A stretch of 64,000 bases of DNA. It comes from Bradyrhizobium hereditatis. Lineage in GTDB: Bacteria > Pseudomonadota > Alphaproteobacteria > Rhizobiales > Xanthobacteraceae. This document shows, piece by piece, positions 26,242 through 35,471 of the stretch. How positions within the stretch are numbered: the first letter of the stretch is position 1; every line of letters starts with the position of its first letter. The position numbers and the translations under genes were made by a program. Under the pieces are notes generated by a model. It was given only the letters and a program-made list of their open reading frames with translations. It searched no databases and was not told where the DNA came from. The DNA is taken from NCBI RefSeq assembly GCF_020329435.1, contig NZ_JAGKJK010000001.1:248001-312000 (forward strand), in the 5' to 3' direction.

Positions 26242-27138
26242 ATGACAGAATCAAAAGCGACCGCGCCGGCGCGGATTGCGCCCGCCGGGCTGATGTTCCT
26301 CGCCATCACCTCGGTGGGCTGGGGGTTCAACTGGCCCGTCACCAAGTATCTGCTCAGCGAATTGCCGCCGCTGACTTTGCGCGGCTCGACAGGGGTGATC
26401 GGGGCGGCGCTGCTCGCCGTCCTGGCGCTGGTGCGCGCGGAGAGCTTGAGGGTCGAGCGGCATTTGTGGCCGCGGCTGATGCTGTCGGCGCTGCTCAACG
26501 TTACCGGCTGGATGGTGCTGATGGGGCTGGCGCTGCTCTGGTTGCCGGCGAGCGAGGCGGCGCTGATCGCCTACACCATGCCGGTCTGGGCCTCGCTGCT
26601 CGCATGGCCGGTGCTCGGCGAACGGCCGACAATGTTGCGTACGGTGGCGCTGGTGATGGCGTTCGCGGGCCTCGCCGCCATCATGGGCGGCAACGGCATC
26701 ACGGCTACATCCGAAAAACTGCCGGGCATGGTGATGGCGCTCGGCGGCGCGCTCGGCTTTGCGCTCGGCACGGTACTGGCGAAGAAATTGCCGCTGCCGC
26801 TGCCGCCGATCCCGTCCGCGGCCTGGCAAATTGGACTTGGTTGCGCGCCGATCGTCGTCATCGGCCTTGCGTTGGAGACCACGCATATCGATGACGTGAC
26901 GCCGCTCGGCTGGTGGCTCCTGATCTATTCGACCGTGATCCAGTTCTGCATCGCCTATGTCAGTTGGTTCGCCGCGCTCGCGCGGCTGCCGGCATCGGTG
27001 GCGGCGATCGGCACCATGGCGGTGCCGGTGATTGGCGTCGTCGCCTCCGCCATCGCACTCGGCGAGCCGCTCGGGCTGATCCAGATCGTGGCGCTGGTGT
27101 TCACGCTTGCCGGCGTCGTGCTGGCGACGCGGTCGTAA
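26242..27138 (+). CDS. EamA/DMT-superfamily permease
   Basis: A 298-residue membrane protein with ten predicted helices and two EamA domains. ITSVGWGFNWPVTKYLLSELPPL at the first helix and SEAALIAYTMPVWASLLAWPVLGERP in the first repeat are typical. The second repeat ends with ASAIALGEPLGLIQIVALVFTLAG. It is a clear paralogue of the permease at 32584-33474 and differs from the one at 14278. ATG 26242 is used; an alternative ATG lies four codons upstream. Likely role: efflux of a small metabolite, substrate unknown. Confidence 0.87.
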   Translation: MTESKATAPARIAPAGLMFLAITSVGWGFNWPVTKYLLSELPPLTLRGSTGVIGAALLAVLALVRAESLRVERHLWPRLMLSALLNVTGWMVLMGLALLWLPASEAALIAYTMPVWASLLAWPVLGERPTMLRTVALVMAFAGLAAIMGGNGITATSEKLPGMVMALGGALGFALGTVLAKKLPLPLPPIPSAAWQIGLGCAPIVVIGLALETTHIDDVTPLGWWLLIYSTVIQFCIAYVSWFAALARLPASVAAIGTMAVPVIGVVASAIALGEPLGLIQIVALVFTLAGVVLATRS

Positions 27139-27252
27139 GGCCAGTCTATCCGATTGTAATGGCTGCCGGTTTGCAGTAGGCATCGGGGCGGAAAGTTCTG
27201 GCATAATGAGTGCCAGGCCTGACGGCCTGGCTTTATCTGTGAAAGAGAGAGC

Positions 27253-28317
27253 ATGGCGCGCAACATTCTGATCCTAGGGGCCTCCTATGGCTCCCTCTTG
27301 GGGACCAAGCTTTTGATGGCCGGTCACAACGTGACCCTGGTGTGCCGCAAGAAGACGGCCGAGCTCATCAACCGCGACGGCACCGAGGTTCGCATCAAGC
27401 TGCGCGACGAGGCGGTGCACCGCGCGATCTTCTCGCGCGACCTGCCCGGCAAGCTCGATGCGGTCACGCCGCAGGACGTCGACGTTTCGCGCTACGACCT
27501 GGTCGGCCTTGCGATGCAGGAGCCGCAATACACCAACCACACGATCCGCGTGCTGATGATCAAGATCGCCGAGGCGAAGCTGCCTTGCCTTTCGATCATG
27601 AACATGCCGCCGTTGCCCTATCTGAAGCGGATCCCGGCGCTGGCGGACATGGACCTCGAGGAGGCCTACACCAACGCCCGGGTGTGGGAGCGTTTCAAGC
27701 CGGGGCTGGTCACGCTCTGCTCGCCCGATCCGCAGGCGTTCCGCCCGCCGGAGGAGGCGCCGAACGTGCTGCATGTCGGCCTGCCCACCAACTTCAAGGC
27801 GGCGACGTTCGAGGATGAGCAGCACAACAAGCTGCTTCGCGAGCTGGAATCCGACATCGACGCGGTGACGCTCGATGGCCACGACGTGCCGGTGAAGCTG
27901 AAAGTGTTCTCTTCGCTGTTCGTGCCGCTCGCCAAATGGTCGATGCTGCTGACCGGCAATTATCGCTGCATCACGCCGCACGAGCCGCAGTCGATCCGCG
28001 ACGCCGTGCACGGTGACCTCAAGCTGTCACAGTCGATCTATGAGCATGTCGACGGCATCGCCCGGCGCCTCGGCGCTGATCCAGCCGACCAGGTGCCGTT
28101 CGGCAAATATGCCAAGGCGGCGGAAAGCCTGCTCAAGCCGTCCTCCGCGGCCCGCGCGGTCGCCAGCGGCGCGCCGTTCATCGAGCGCGTCGATCTGTTG
28201 GTGAAGCTGATCTCGCACCAGCTCGGCGTGCCCAGCGCCGAGATCGACCGCACGGTCGAGACCGTCGATCAGAAGCTGAACGAGAAGATCGTGGCGGGTG
28301 GATCAGGGGCGCAGTAG
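27253..28317 (+). CDS. Ketopantoate reductase-like (PanE/ApbA) oxidoreductase
   Basis: A 354-residue protein with an N-terminal Rossmann fold (ARNILILGASYGSLLGTKLLMAG, a GASYGSLLG variant of GxGxxG) and VTLVCRKKTAELI, where the CRK residues would contact NADPH phosphate. The middle and C-terminal helices (about 200-330) fit the PanE C-terminal domain only loosely. It is longer than PanE and lacks the standard SLQNG motif (CLSIMNMPPLPYL replaces it), so it is probably a divergent dehydrogenase of unknown substrate. GAAAGAGAG precedes the ATG. It is monocistronic. Confidence 0.7.
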   Translation: MARNILILGASYGSLLGTKLLMAGHNVTLVCRKKTAELINRDGTEVRIKLRDEAVHRAIFSRDLPGKLDAVTPQDVDVSRYDLVGLAMQEPQYTNHTIRVLMIKIAEAKLPCLSIMNMPPLPYLKRIPALADMDLEEAYTNARVWERFKPGLVTLCSPDPQAFRPPEEAPNVLHVGLPTNFKAATFEDEQHNKLLRELESDIDAVTLDGHDVPVKLKVFSSLFVPLAKWSMLLTGNYRCITPHEPQSIRDAVHGDLKLSQSIYEHVDGIARRLGADPADQVPFGKYAKAAESLLKPSSAARAVASGAPFIERVDLLVKLISHQLGVPSAEIDRTVETVDQKLNEKIVAGGSGAQ

Positions 28318-28366
28318 CGGCGGGCGAGTAGGCGCGAGATATCAAAACGCATACTGGTCAGGCGGT

Positions 28367-28475
28367 GCGCTCCCTCTCCCGCTTGCGGGGGAGGGCTGGG
28401 GTGGGGGTGTCTCCGCGGGCGACACTGCCCGAGTGGAGAGCTTCGCTCGTCTCGACCCCGCAAGCGGGAGAGGTG
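28367..28475. repeat. Palindromic repeat, family E (long)
   Basis: CCCTCTCCCGCTTGCGGGGG at the left and CGCAAGCGGGAGAGG at the right, with GGGTGGGGGTGTCTCC between. It is the common hairpin type that follows genes in many proteobacteria and may act as a transcript end. Confidence 0.7.
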
Positions 28476-28527
28476 AAGCGCGTCTGGCCAATCGATCTAA
28501 CAAAAAATTATCATCCTCTAAGAGTCG

Positions 28528-29244
28528 TCAGCCCGGCGCACGTTCCACGACGTGACGTAACCACACCATACCGCCTTCGAGCGTTTCGCAATGCGTGAGA
28601 CGCAGCGACTGCCCGGCGCCGGGAGGGTCCCCCTCGGGGCCGTCATAATCCACAATGCTTTGCGTACCGGCCACGCCATCGACGGCGGGATGGATCAGGG
28701 TGCTGAACTCATCGATGAGCTTGTGCTTGAGAAAGGCGCCGTTGATCTTGCCGCCGCCTTCGAGAAGAAGCGTTTTGGCACCAAGCAGCGAGGCGACCTC
28801 CTCCATCACGCGGGGCAGATCATCGCCCTTGGGTCCGGCGAAGACATAAGACACGCCGTCCTCACGCAATTCCGCGAGGTACGCATCGGACACTTCCTCG
28901 CCCAGAACGGCGACGACATGGTCGCCGCCGATATTGTCCTTGCCGTAATGAACGCGGCCCGCTGGATCGATACCGATCGCAAGCTTGCGCCCGCCGCGCG
29001 AGGCAATATGCGCTTCGCGCGCAACTTTGGGTGCATCTTTAAGCGGCCGCTCCGCTCCCTTCGCCATCTCGCTCATCGTCTTGCGGCCGACGATCCATCC
29101 GTCCGCGCCGAACTGATCATGTATGCGTTCATAATGTCCGCGCAGGACATCTCGCGAGATGCCGTTCGCTGGCGCGGTGAAGCGGCTCGGATGCAGACGG
29201 CCGTCGATCGAGGTGCCCATATGGCAGATGATGTAGGGGCGCAT
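28528..29244 (-). CDS. RibD C-terminal/dihydrofolate reductase-like protein
   Basis: A 238-residue single-domain protein of the RibD C-terminal fold, which uses NAD(P)H to reduce a pyrimidine or related substrate. MRPYIICHMGTSIDGRL at the start, DGWIVGRKTM near residue 50, GVSYVFAG near residue 130 and LLLEGGGKINGAFL near residue 160 are the usual motifs. No deaminase domain is present, so it is not bifunctional RibD; such free-standing proteins are often of unknown substrate. GAGGA lies upstream of the ATG. Confidence 0.82.
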   Translation of the reverse strand: MRPYIICHMGTSIDGRLHPSRFTAPANGISRDVLRGHYERIHDQFGADGWIVGRKTMSEMAKGAERPLKDAPKVAREAHIASRGGRKLAIGIDPAGRVHYGKDNIGGDHVVAVLGEEVSDAYLAELREDGVSYVFAGPKGDDLPRVMEEVASLLGAKTLLLEGGGKINGAFLKHKLIDEFSTLIHPAVDGVAGTQSIVDYDGPEGDPPGAGQSLRLTHCETLEGGMVWLRHVVERAPG

Positions 29245-29327
29245 GGGAGCTTTTCCTCGCCTGGTGCCGGTCTCTCAATTCGACCAGCGCGGCAAATGCT
29301 GGCGATGACGGAGGACGGCCCGGTAGA

Positions 29328-29666
29328 TCACGCCTCTATGCCAATTTGTTTCACCAGTTCGGGAATAAGCTGTCTTAGCTTGCCGTGGCTGAGGAGTGGC
29401 GAAGCGGCGATCTCGGCAAGCCGCCGTTCGACGTCGGGCCATTGATTGGTCTCGCGCGGGTCGATGTCGCCCTTGGCAAGGTTGCAGGGATAGCAGGCCA
29501 GCACGCGGTTGCTCCGGCCGTTCTGACCGCCCTTGGAGAGCGGGATGAAATGGTCGATGCTGGCCTTGACCTTGCCGCCCGTCTTCATCCGGGAGAGTGC
29601 AACGTCGCAGTAGGCGCATCGTCCGCCCCAATCGAAATAGAGGCGCTTGTAGATCACGTCGGCCAT
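29328..29666 (-). CDS. HNH endonuclease family protein
   Basis: A 112-residue small nuclease. CAYCDV (first CxxC), IDHFIPLSKGGQN (His of the HNH with Asp before it) and NRVLACYPCNLAKGD (second CxxC, Asn and the last HNH residue) are all present, so it should bind a structural zinc and a catalytic metal. Free-standing HNH proteins of this size occur in prophages, restriction systems and as domesticated genes. No methylase or phage gene is adjacent. The start is supported by homology only. Confidence 0.82.
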   Translation of the reverse strand: MADVIYKRLYFDWGGRCAYCDVALSRMKTGGKVKASIDHFIPLSKGGQNGRSNRVLACYPCNLAKGDIDPRETNQWPDVERRLAEIAASPLLSHGKLRQLIPELVKQIGIEA

Positions 29667-29745
29667 CAGCCGCTCTTCCCCAAAATCTCTCGTCGACGAA
29701 TCACCATTGTCGGCATTGAATCCGACGCCGCAAGAGGAGATTGGT

Positions 29746-31980
29746 TTACCCGGACAGCGCGCGCCGCACCATGTTCGCCAATTGGGATTTTCGGTACGGC
29801 TTGGTCAGCAGCAGCACGCCGGGATCGAGGCGGCCCTGATGCAAGATCGCGTTGTCGGTATAGCCCGAAGTATAGAGCACCTTGACGCCGGGGCGGCGCT
29901 TGATGGCTTCATCGGCGAGCTGCCGGCCGGTCATGCCGCCGGGCATGATGACGTCGGTGAACAACAGGTCGAACGGCTTGCCGTCCGCGATCAGCGCCAT
30001 CGCCGCCGGGCCGTTGGCGGCCGCGATCGTCTGATAGCCGAGGCTCTGCAGTTGGGTGATGACGAAGTTGCGCACCAGCGCGTCGTCTTCCACCACCATG
30101 ATGGTCTCGTTGCCTTGCGGCAGCGCAGGGGCAGCGGCCGGCGCGGTCTCGACCTGGCCGCGGGCCGGCGGCAGATAGAGCTTGATCGTGGTGCCGTGGC
30201 CGACCTCGCTGTAGATCCGGATGTGCCCGCCCGATTGCTTGACGAAGCCGTAGACCATGCTCAGCCCGAGGCCCGAGCCCTTGCCGACCTCCTTGGTGGT
30301 GAAGAACGGCTCGAACACCTTGTTCAGCACGTCCTGCGGCATGCCAGCGCCGTTATCGCTGACCGCGAGCATCACGTAGGGGCCGGGCTTGGCGTCCGGA
30401 TTGGCCTGCGCATAGGCCTCGTCGAGCACGACGTTGCGTGTCTCCAATAGCAGCTTGCCGCCGTTCGGCATCGCGTCGCGGGCATTGATCGCCATGTTGA
30501 GCAGGGAGTTGGCGAGCTGCGAGGGGTCGATATGGGCCACCGCCGTTTCCTGCTCGAGTATCGAGTTGACCTCGATCTGCTCGCCGAGTGTCGGGCGAAG
30601 CAGCTTGGCGATGTCGACGACGGTGGCGTTGATGTCGACATTGCGCGGCTGCAGCGGCTGGCGGCGGGCGAAGGCAAGCAGATGCTGGATCAATTCGCTG
30701 CAGCGTTCCGCCGCCTGGTCGATCAATTCGGCCGTCTTCTGCAGCTCCGGTTCATGGGCAAGGCGGGCTACGAGAGTCTCCGTGGTGCCGGTGATCACGG
30801 TGAGCATGTTGTTGAAGTCGTGCGCGACGCCGCCGGTGAGCTTGCCGATCGCATCTAACTTCTGAGATTGCTGCAGCTTGTGCTCGGTTTCGCGCGATGC
30901 GGTGGCATCATGGTAGACCAACGCGGCGCCGCTGATCGCGCCCGAGGTATCGCGCAGCGGCCGGCCGCTGATCAAGAGATGAACGGGCCGGCTGCCGCCG
31001 ACCGGGCGCACCACGATTTCGGTGGCATCGAATGTTTCGCCGCGCAGCGCTCGTGCGGCAGGCATGTCCTGGACCGGCAGCGGCGTGACGCCGTCGGCAT
31101 GGAAAACCGTGCTGAGCGAGCGCAACAGCTCGACCGTCATGCCCGGCCGGTAGCGCAGCATCTTCTCGGCGGCGGGATTGGAGAGCAACACCTCTCCCTT
31201 GGTGTCGATGACAAGCACCGCTTCCGCCATGCTGTGAAAGGTGCTGCGCAGGACGGCGGCCGAAAGCCTGAGCTCCTCGTGCGCAGCAACCAGATGCTCG
31301 GTACGCTCGGCGACCGCGGCCTCCAGCGCCTCGTTGGTCGCCTTGCTGGCGCTCAGCGAATCCTGCAGTTCCCGGCGCGAGCGGCGGGCCAACAAGGTGA
31401 GAACAGTGGCGAGGATCAGGATCAGCACCACGCCGGCGAGATCGATCGCCAGCAGGAAACTGCCATTGGTCTCGGACTCCGCACGTCTGGCGAAAAGCAG
31501 CCGCCGTTCTTCCGCGACAGCCTTTTCCAGATTGCCGGCGATCGCGGCCGTGGCCGCGCGGTCCTCCTGGGCGACGAGCGCGGCGGCGGCGGCGCTGTCG
31601 CCGGCGGTCCGGAGCCTGACCAGCTCGCCATTGAGTGCGATCTGGCGCTCCACCAGCGCCTTGGTTTCTTCGATCAATTGCTTTTCGGTGGGGTTGGCTT
31701 TGACGGCCTCGATCAGTGCCGCCAGTGCCGGCACGATCGCGTCGCTGGCCTCACGGTATTCGCGGGCGAATTCCTGATCACCTGACAGCGCGTAGGCGCG
31801 CGCCGCGCTTTCCGCCCGGTGCAGCTGCGGGCGCATATCGGAGAGCTTTCCGAGGATTCCGAGCGCGCGGTCCACGGAGGCGCTATCGGATCGCGACTTG
31901 AGGTCGAGACCGATCGAGGCAGCGCCGATGACGAGGAGGATCGCGAGCCCAATTCCGAGAATGATACGCTGGGAAGGCAT
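29746..31980 (-). CDS. Hybrid histidine kinase (CHASE3-PAS-HisKA-HATPase-REC)
   Basis: A 744-residue membrane sensor. Transmembrane helices at about 6-24 and 178-198 flank a periplasmic CHASE3 domain (about 30-175). A coiled coil and a PAS domain (about 245-365) follow. The H-box is GGVAHDFNNML with His at 387; the ATPase domain has NMAINARDAM, DNGAGM and GKGSGLGLS. A receiver domain occupies about 630-742 with FTDVIMPGG carrying the phospho-Asp. It lies 10 nt downstream of a response regulator gene on the same strand, so the two form an operon. The ligand is unknown. Confidence 0.92.
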   Translation of the reverse strand: MPSQRIILGIGLAILLVIGAASIGLDLKSRSDSASVDRALGILGKLSDMRPQLHRAESAARAYALSGDQEFAREYREASDAIVPALAALIEAVKANPTEKQLIEETKALVERQIALNGELVRLRTAGDSAAAAALVAQEDRAATAAIAGNLEKAVAEERRLLFARRAESETNGSFLLAIDLAGVVLILILATVLTLLARRSRRELQDSLSASKATNEALEAAVAERTEHLVAAHEELRLSAAVLRSTFHSMAEAVLVIDTKGEVLLSNPAAEKMLRYRPGMTVELLRSLSTVFHADGVTPLPVQDMPAARALRGETFDATEIVVRPVGGSRPVHLLISGRPLRDTSGAISGAALVYHDATASRETEHKLQQSQKLDAIGKLTGGVAHDFNNMLTVITGTTETLVARLAHEPELQKTAELIDQAAERCSELIQHLLAFARRQPLQPRNVDINATVVDIAKLLRPTLGEQIEVNSILEQETAVAHIDPSQLANSLLNMAINARDAMPNGGKLLLETRNVVLDEAYAQANPDAKPGPYVMLAVSDNGAGMPQDVLNKVFEPFFTTKEVGKGSGLGLSMVYGFVKQSGGHIRIYSEVGHGTTIKLYLPPARGQVETAPAAAPALPQGNETIMVVEDDALVRNFVITQLQSLGYQTIAAANGPAAMALIADGKPFDLLFTDVIMPGGMTGRQLADEAIKRRPGVKVLYTSGYTDNAILHQGRLDPGVLLLTKPYRKSQLANMVRRALSG

Positions 31981-31990
31981 TTGCCAGTTG

Positions 31991-32395
31991 CTATTTCGAG
32001 TCGCGTGCGGACGCTTCTGATTTGGTGATGCATTGATTGACCGAGGTCAACAGCGCGTCCGGCGTGAACGGCTTGCGCAGGCAGCATGCCGCGCCGAGCT
32101 CGATGGTCATGCGCAGGAAATCCGGTGCGCGTTTGGCGTTGGCGAAGGCGTAGCCGGACATCGCGATGATCGGTGTGTCCGGCTTGCGCTCGTGGAACAT
32201 CCGTATCGACTCGAAGCCGCGCATGTGCGGCATGAACACGTCGATCAGCATGACGTCGAAGTCGGAAGTTTCGAGCGCGCGCATTCCCGCCTCACCACCG
32301 TCGGCAACGGTGACCTCGAAACCCTTGCGCGTCAGACAGACCTCGATGGCAACGCAGACCATCGGGTCGTCATCGACCACGAGAACGCGCGGCAC
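31991..32395 (-). CDS. Stand-alone response regulator (CheY-like)
   Basis: A 134-residue receiver domain. VLVVDDDPMV gives the acidic pocket, LIDVFMPHMRG the phospho-acceptor Asp, PIIAMSGYA the conserved Ser/Thr region and RKPFTPDAL the conserved Lys. There is no output domain. It starts with GTG, preceded by AAGGA. It is the first gene of the operon with the hybrid kinase at 29746 and may shuttle phosphate or regulate it. Confidence 0.9.
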   Translation of the reverse strand: MPRVLVVDDDPMVCVAIEVCLTRKGFEVTVADGGEAGMRALETSDFDVMLIDVFMPHMRGFESIRMFHERKPDTPIIAMSGYAFANAKRAPDFLRMTIELGAACCLRKPFTPDALLTSVNQCITKSEASARDSK

Positions 32396-32583
32396 GATGC
32401 TTCCTTCTTCGTTGGGCGGCAGTCAGATGACTGACATCCAATGTGACGATTAAGTCGAAACGCCGACAGGTCGTCTGTATGATACAGTGCACATAAGAGT
32501 TGCCGGGGGCAATTCCCTCTTCGCTGTATCAGAACGAGAATAACGAGAACAAATGCACTTCCGGTTCCGGATCTAAATCTGCC

Positions 32584-33474
32584 ATGCCGCCGATCAAAGA
32601 CGCGGGGCGGCCGTCGCCGCTCGGGCTCGTCCTGCTCGCGATCACGTCAGTGGGGTGGGGCCTCAATTTCCCGATCATGAAACATTTACTGACCGAGTGG
32701 CCGCCCTTGTCGTCGCGCGGTCTCTGCGGTGTCGCCGGTGCCACGGCGTTGGCGCTTATTGCACTCGCGCGAAGACAGAAATTGAGCGTGCCGGGGGCGA
32801 TGTGGTTGCGGCTATTGCTGGTGTCGACATTGGCGATCAGCGGCTGGGTCGCTTTCATTGGCCTGGCGCTGCTGTGGCTCAGCGCCAGCGAGGCAGCGGT
32901 GCTCGGCATATCGATCCCGGTCTGGGTCGCACTCCTGGCTTGGCCAATCCTGGGTGAGCGGCTCTCGCCGCTTCGCGCCGTCTCGCTGATGGTCGCGCTC
33001 GCCGGCATTGCCGTGCTGATCGGCGGCAACGGTTTCGAGGCCAGCATCGAAAAACTGCCGGGGGTCGCGCTCGCATTGGCCGGCGCCATCGGCGTCGCAC
33101 TCGGCACCGTACTCACCAAGCATTTTCCGCTGGCGATGCCGCCGCTGTCGCTGGCCGCCTGGCAGGTCGGGCTCGGCTGTCTGCCGGTCGCGATCGTCGG
33201 CCTTGCGGTCGAGCAGCCGCAGCTCGCCGCGCTGTCATGGGTCGGCTGGGCGTCGCTCCTTAACATGACGCTGATCCAGTTCTGTCTGTGCTACGTCTGC
33301 TGGTTTGCCGCGCTTGAGCGGCTGCCAGCGGCCACGGCTTCGATCGGGACTTTGCTGGTCCCCGTCGTTGGCGTGCTCGCGGCGGCTGCGATGCTGCACG
33401 AGCCGCTCGGACTGCGTGAGTTCGCGGCGCTGGTATTCACACTTGGCGGCGTCGCGGTGGCGCTTCGGTCCTGA
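32584..33474 (+). CDS. EamA/DMT-superfamily permease (paralogue)
   Basis: A 296-residue ten-helix membrane protein with two EamA repeats (LVLLAITSVGWGLNFPIMKH; SEAAVLGISIPVWVALLAWPILGERL; LHEPLGLREFAALVFTLGG). It is clearly related over its whole length to the permease at 26242. ATG 32584 is chosen because the upstream in-frame sequence is polar and Asn/Glu-rich and the family match begins here. It is monocistronic, divergent from the response regulator and convergent with the BA14K-like gene, from which a terminator hairpin separates it. Confidence 0.87.
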   Translation: MPPIKDAGRPSPLGLVLLAITSVGWGLNFPIMKHLLTEWPPLSSRGLCGVAGATALALIALARRQKLSVPGAMWLRLLLVSTLAISGWVAFIGLALLWLSASEAAVLGISIPVWVALLAWPILGERLSPLRAVSLMVALAGIAVLIGGNGFEASIEKLPGVALALAGAIGVALGTVLTKHFPLAMPPLSLAAWQVGLGCLPVAIVGLAVEQPQLAALSWVGWASLLNMTLIQFCLCYVCWFAALERLPAATASIGTLLVPVVGVLAAAAMLHEPLGLREFAALVFTLGGVAVALRS

Positions 33475-33486
33475 TCCAAAAACGAA

Positions 33487-33516
33487 AAGGGCGGCGCACC
33501 GAAATGCGCCGCCCTT
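33487..33516 (-). terminator. Intrinsic terminator
   Basis: Perfect 12-bp stem AAGGGCGGCGCA / TGCGCCGCCCTT with loop CCGAAA. On the minus strand it is followed by TTTTCGTTTTT, so it mainly ends the BA14K-like transcript; it may also stop the convergent permease transcript. Confidence 0.88.
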
Positions 33517-33534
33517 CGAACTCACGATATCGTG

Positions 33535-34215
33535 TTATTGCGCCGGGCAGGGGTGACGCCGGCCGTCATAGCCGAGATAGGTCCCTGACGCCGGATCGTA
33601 GGATTTGTACCTGCGCATGCAATAGGCCACGGCATCATCGCCGACCGGAGGCGCAGCGGCGACGATGGTCTCGTCATAGTAATAGGGGTCATCGTAATAG
33701 TAGGGGCTGCCGTAATAGCCATACGCCGACCCGATGCCTGCGCCGATCGCGAAGCCCGGCCAGAAGCCATGACGGTGATGACGGTGAAAATGACGGCGGC
33801 CACCATGCCAGGCGCCGCCAGTCCAGGTCCCTTGGGTGCCGCCTGCGACAACTGGACCACCGGCGCCGGGGCGGACGCCCGTTGCGACGCCCGGTGCTGC
33901 GGCCATCCCACCGCCTCTCACACCAACGCCGCCACCGGCCGCTATGCCAGGGCCGCCGCCTCTAAAGCCGCCACCTGGGGCGATTGCCGCACCGCCGCCA
34001 CCTCTAAAGCCGCCGCCACCGCCGATAGCTGCACCGCCACCGCCGCCACCGCCGATAGCTGCGCCGCCACCGCCGCCGCCCACAGCTGCGCCGCCACCAC
34101 CGCCACCGCCGCCTGCAACGCCCGGCCGGCCCTGAGCCGAGGCTTGGCTTGCCATTGCGATCGGCACGAGCAGCGCTATCGCTGCGGCTGTACTCAACAC
34201 TTTTAGATTGATCAT
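33535..34215 (-). CDS. BA14K-like glycine-rich secreted protein
   Basis: A 226-residue precursor. The signal peptide is cleaved near SQASAQG. Residues about 30-135 are extremely Gly-rich with GGGGG runs, then a His/Arg cluster (HFHRHHRHG) and a Tyr/Asp segment (YYYDDPYYYD). The C-terminal 40 residues (YCMRRYKSYDPASGTYLGYD ending RHPC) match the BA14K family first described as a Brucella antigen. Lectin-like or envelope functions are reported for relatives. The Gly tract may vary in length by slippage. Confidence 0.83.
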   Translation of the reverse strand: MINLKVLSTAAAIALLVPIAMASQASAQGRPGVAGGGGGGGGAAVGGGGGGAAIGGGGGGGAAIGGGGGFRGGGGAAIAPGGGFRGGGPGIAAGGGVGVRGGGMAAAPGVATGVRPGAGGPVVAGGTQGTWTGGAWHGGRRHFHRHHRHGFWPGFAIGAGIGSAYGYYGSPYYYDDPYYYDETIVAAAPPVGDDAVAYCMRRYKSYDPASGTYLGYDGRRHPCPAQ

Positions 34216-34497
34216 TGTGTGGGCTCCATTTGCGGGAATGAATTATAGGGTTCCTAACCCCCTCACGGGATGGACGTTCCCGAGCCTGCGCATTCGCTGC
34301 GCGCAAGCCGAGCCTGTCGGATCGGAACTGTGTGCGGAATGAACGGATCGCGCCGATTCCGCGACCCTGCGCTGGGCGCGACCGGTCAGGCAAGACCATC
34401 CTCCCGCCGGCAGGGTTGGAATGTCGGCCTTTGTCTGGACAATCCGGCCCGTGGATGGCATCAGAGCGGCACGTTTTCTCGAACCGGCCCGAGCCTC

Positions 34498-34908
34498 ATG
34501 AAGCAGTTTTTGCTGAAGTTTTTCACTTGGTGGAACAGCCAGACGTTCGGCACGCAGTTGTGGACCTGGCGATTCGGCGAACTGGTCGGCGAGGACGAGC
34601 AGGGCAACCGCTACTACCGCACGAAGGGCCGCAAGATCGATCCGACGCTCGGCTTCGAGCGGCGCTGGGTGATCTATAACGGCTATGCCGAGGCGAGCCG
34701 GGTGCCGCCGTCATGGCATGGCTGGCTGCATCACGTTGTCGATACCCCGCCGACGGAAGAGTCTTACACGCCGCGCGAATGGGAAAAGCCGCATCGGCCG
34801 AACCTGACCGGTACGCCCGCGGCCTATCGTCCCTCCGGCTCGACGCTCGCCAGCGGCCGTCGCCAAAAGGCAACAGGCGACTATCAGGCCTGGACGCCGG
34901 GAAGCTGA
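34498..34908 (+). CDS. NDUFA12-like NADH:ubiquinone oxidoreductase accessory subunit
   Basis: A 136-residue protein homologous to the mitochondrial complex I subunit NDUFA12 (B17.2), one of the few accessory subunits shared with alphaproteobacteria. FFTWWNSQTFGTQLWTWRFG, VGEDEQGNRYYR and RRWVIYNGYAEASRVPPSWH are diagnostic. It sits peripherally on complex I and aids assembly. ATG 34498 begins the homology. In many alphaproteobacteria this gene lies next to DUF2155 and aat; here that order is interrupted by almost 10 kb of accessory DNA. Confidence 0.93.
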   Translation: MKQFLLKFFTWWNSQTFGTQLWTWRFGELVGEDEQGNRYYRTKGRKIDPTLGFERRWVIYNGYAEASRVPPSWHGWLHHVVDTPPTEESYTPREWEKPHRPNLTGTPAAYRPSGSTLASGRRQKATGDYQAWTPGS

Positions 34909-34962
34909 CCTCACGTTTATTTTAGCGGGAACTGCCCTAGGTGCACTTGCACGCCAGGATGC

Positions 34963-34974
34963 GTGTAGATACAC
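34963..34974. promoter_or_regulatory. Putative MarR operator (autoregulatory)
   Basis: GTGTAGATACAC, arms GTGTA/TACAC, 7 nt before the marR-like start. It matches the palindrome upstream of the next gene (35472-35483). Confidence 0.7.
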
Positions 34975-34981
34975 GTATCTC

Positions 34982-35425
34982 ATGAAGCAAGCGAACGATC
35001 GTGATACCGCTGACTACATGGCTGCTGCCGGCTGCTTCTGCCTGGCATCGCGGCAGGCCGCGCGGAAGATCACGCGGCTATACGATTCGTACATGCAAGA
35101 AGCGGGAGTTCGGATCACGCAGTTCACCATCCTGTCGCAACTGATGCTGCGAGGGGATATGCCGATCGGCAAGCTGGCCACAATTCTCGGCATGGAGCGC
35201 ACGACGCTGACCCGCAACCTCGGGCCGCTCGAGCAGCAAAAGTGGATTTCGGTCAAGGCGGGCGAGGATCCGCGCGCCCGCATGATCGGCATCACCGCGC
35301 AGGGGCGGGGTGTGGTGCGTCGCAGCTTTCCGTTCTGGTCGAAGGCGCAGGCGCATATCGGCAAGCTGCTCGGCGCTGACGGCCAGGCTGCGCTGAAGCT
35401 TCTGGAATCCCGGAATCTGGGATGA
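34982..35425 (+). CDS. MarR-family transcriptional regulator
   Basis: A 147-residue winged-helix dimer. Helix one (CFCLASRQAARKITRLYDSY), the ILSQLMLRGDMPIGKLATIL HTH and the wing (KWISVKAGEDPRARMIGITAQG) follow the usual order. A Cys pair (CFC near residue 18) could be redox sensitive, but this is inference. Operator-like palindromes GTGTA-N2-TACAC lie just upstream of it and of the membrane protein gene downstream, so it probably represses itself and its neighbour, as typical MarR pairs do. ATG 34982 is the start. Confidence 0.88.
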   Translation: MKQANDRDTADYMAAAGCFCLASRQAARKITRLYDSYMQEAGVRITQFTILSQLMLRGDMPIGKLATILGMERTTLTRNLGPLEQQKWISVKAGEDPRARMIGITAQGRGVVRRSFPFWSKAQAHIGKLLGADGQAALKLLESRNLG

Positions 35426-35471
35426 AGTGAAGGGGAGGGACCTTCGGCCGGGGCTTCGTTCATCCAAATAG

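Noticed and set aside
30868..31785. Plus-strand open frame of about 300 codons inside the hybrid kinase gene
   Set aside because: Antisense shadow; the opposite strand encodes a complete CHASE3-PAS-HisKA protein.
33769..34206. Pro-rich or Cys-rich plus-strand frames opposite the BA14K-like gene
   Set aside because: They are translations of the complement of GGN glycine codons.
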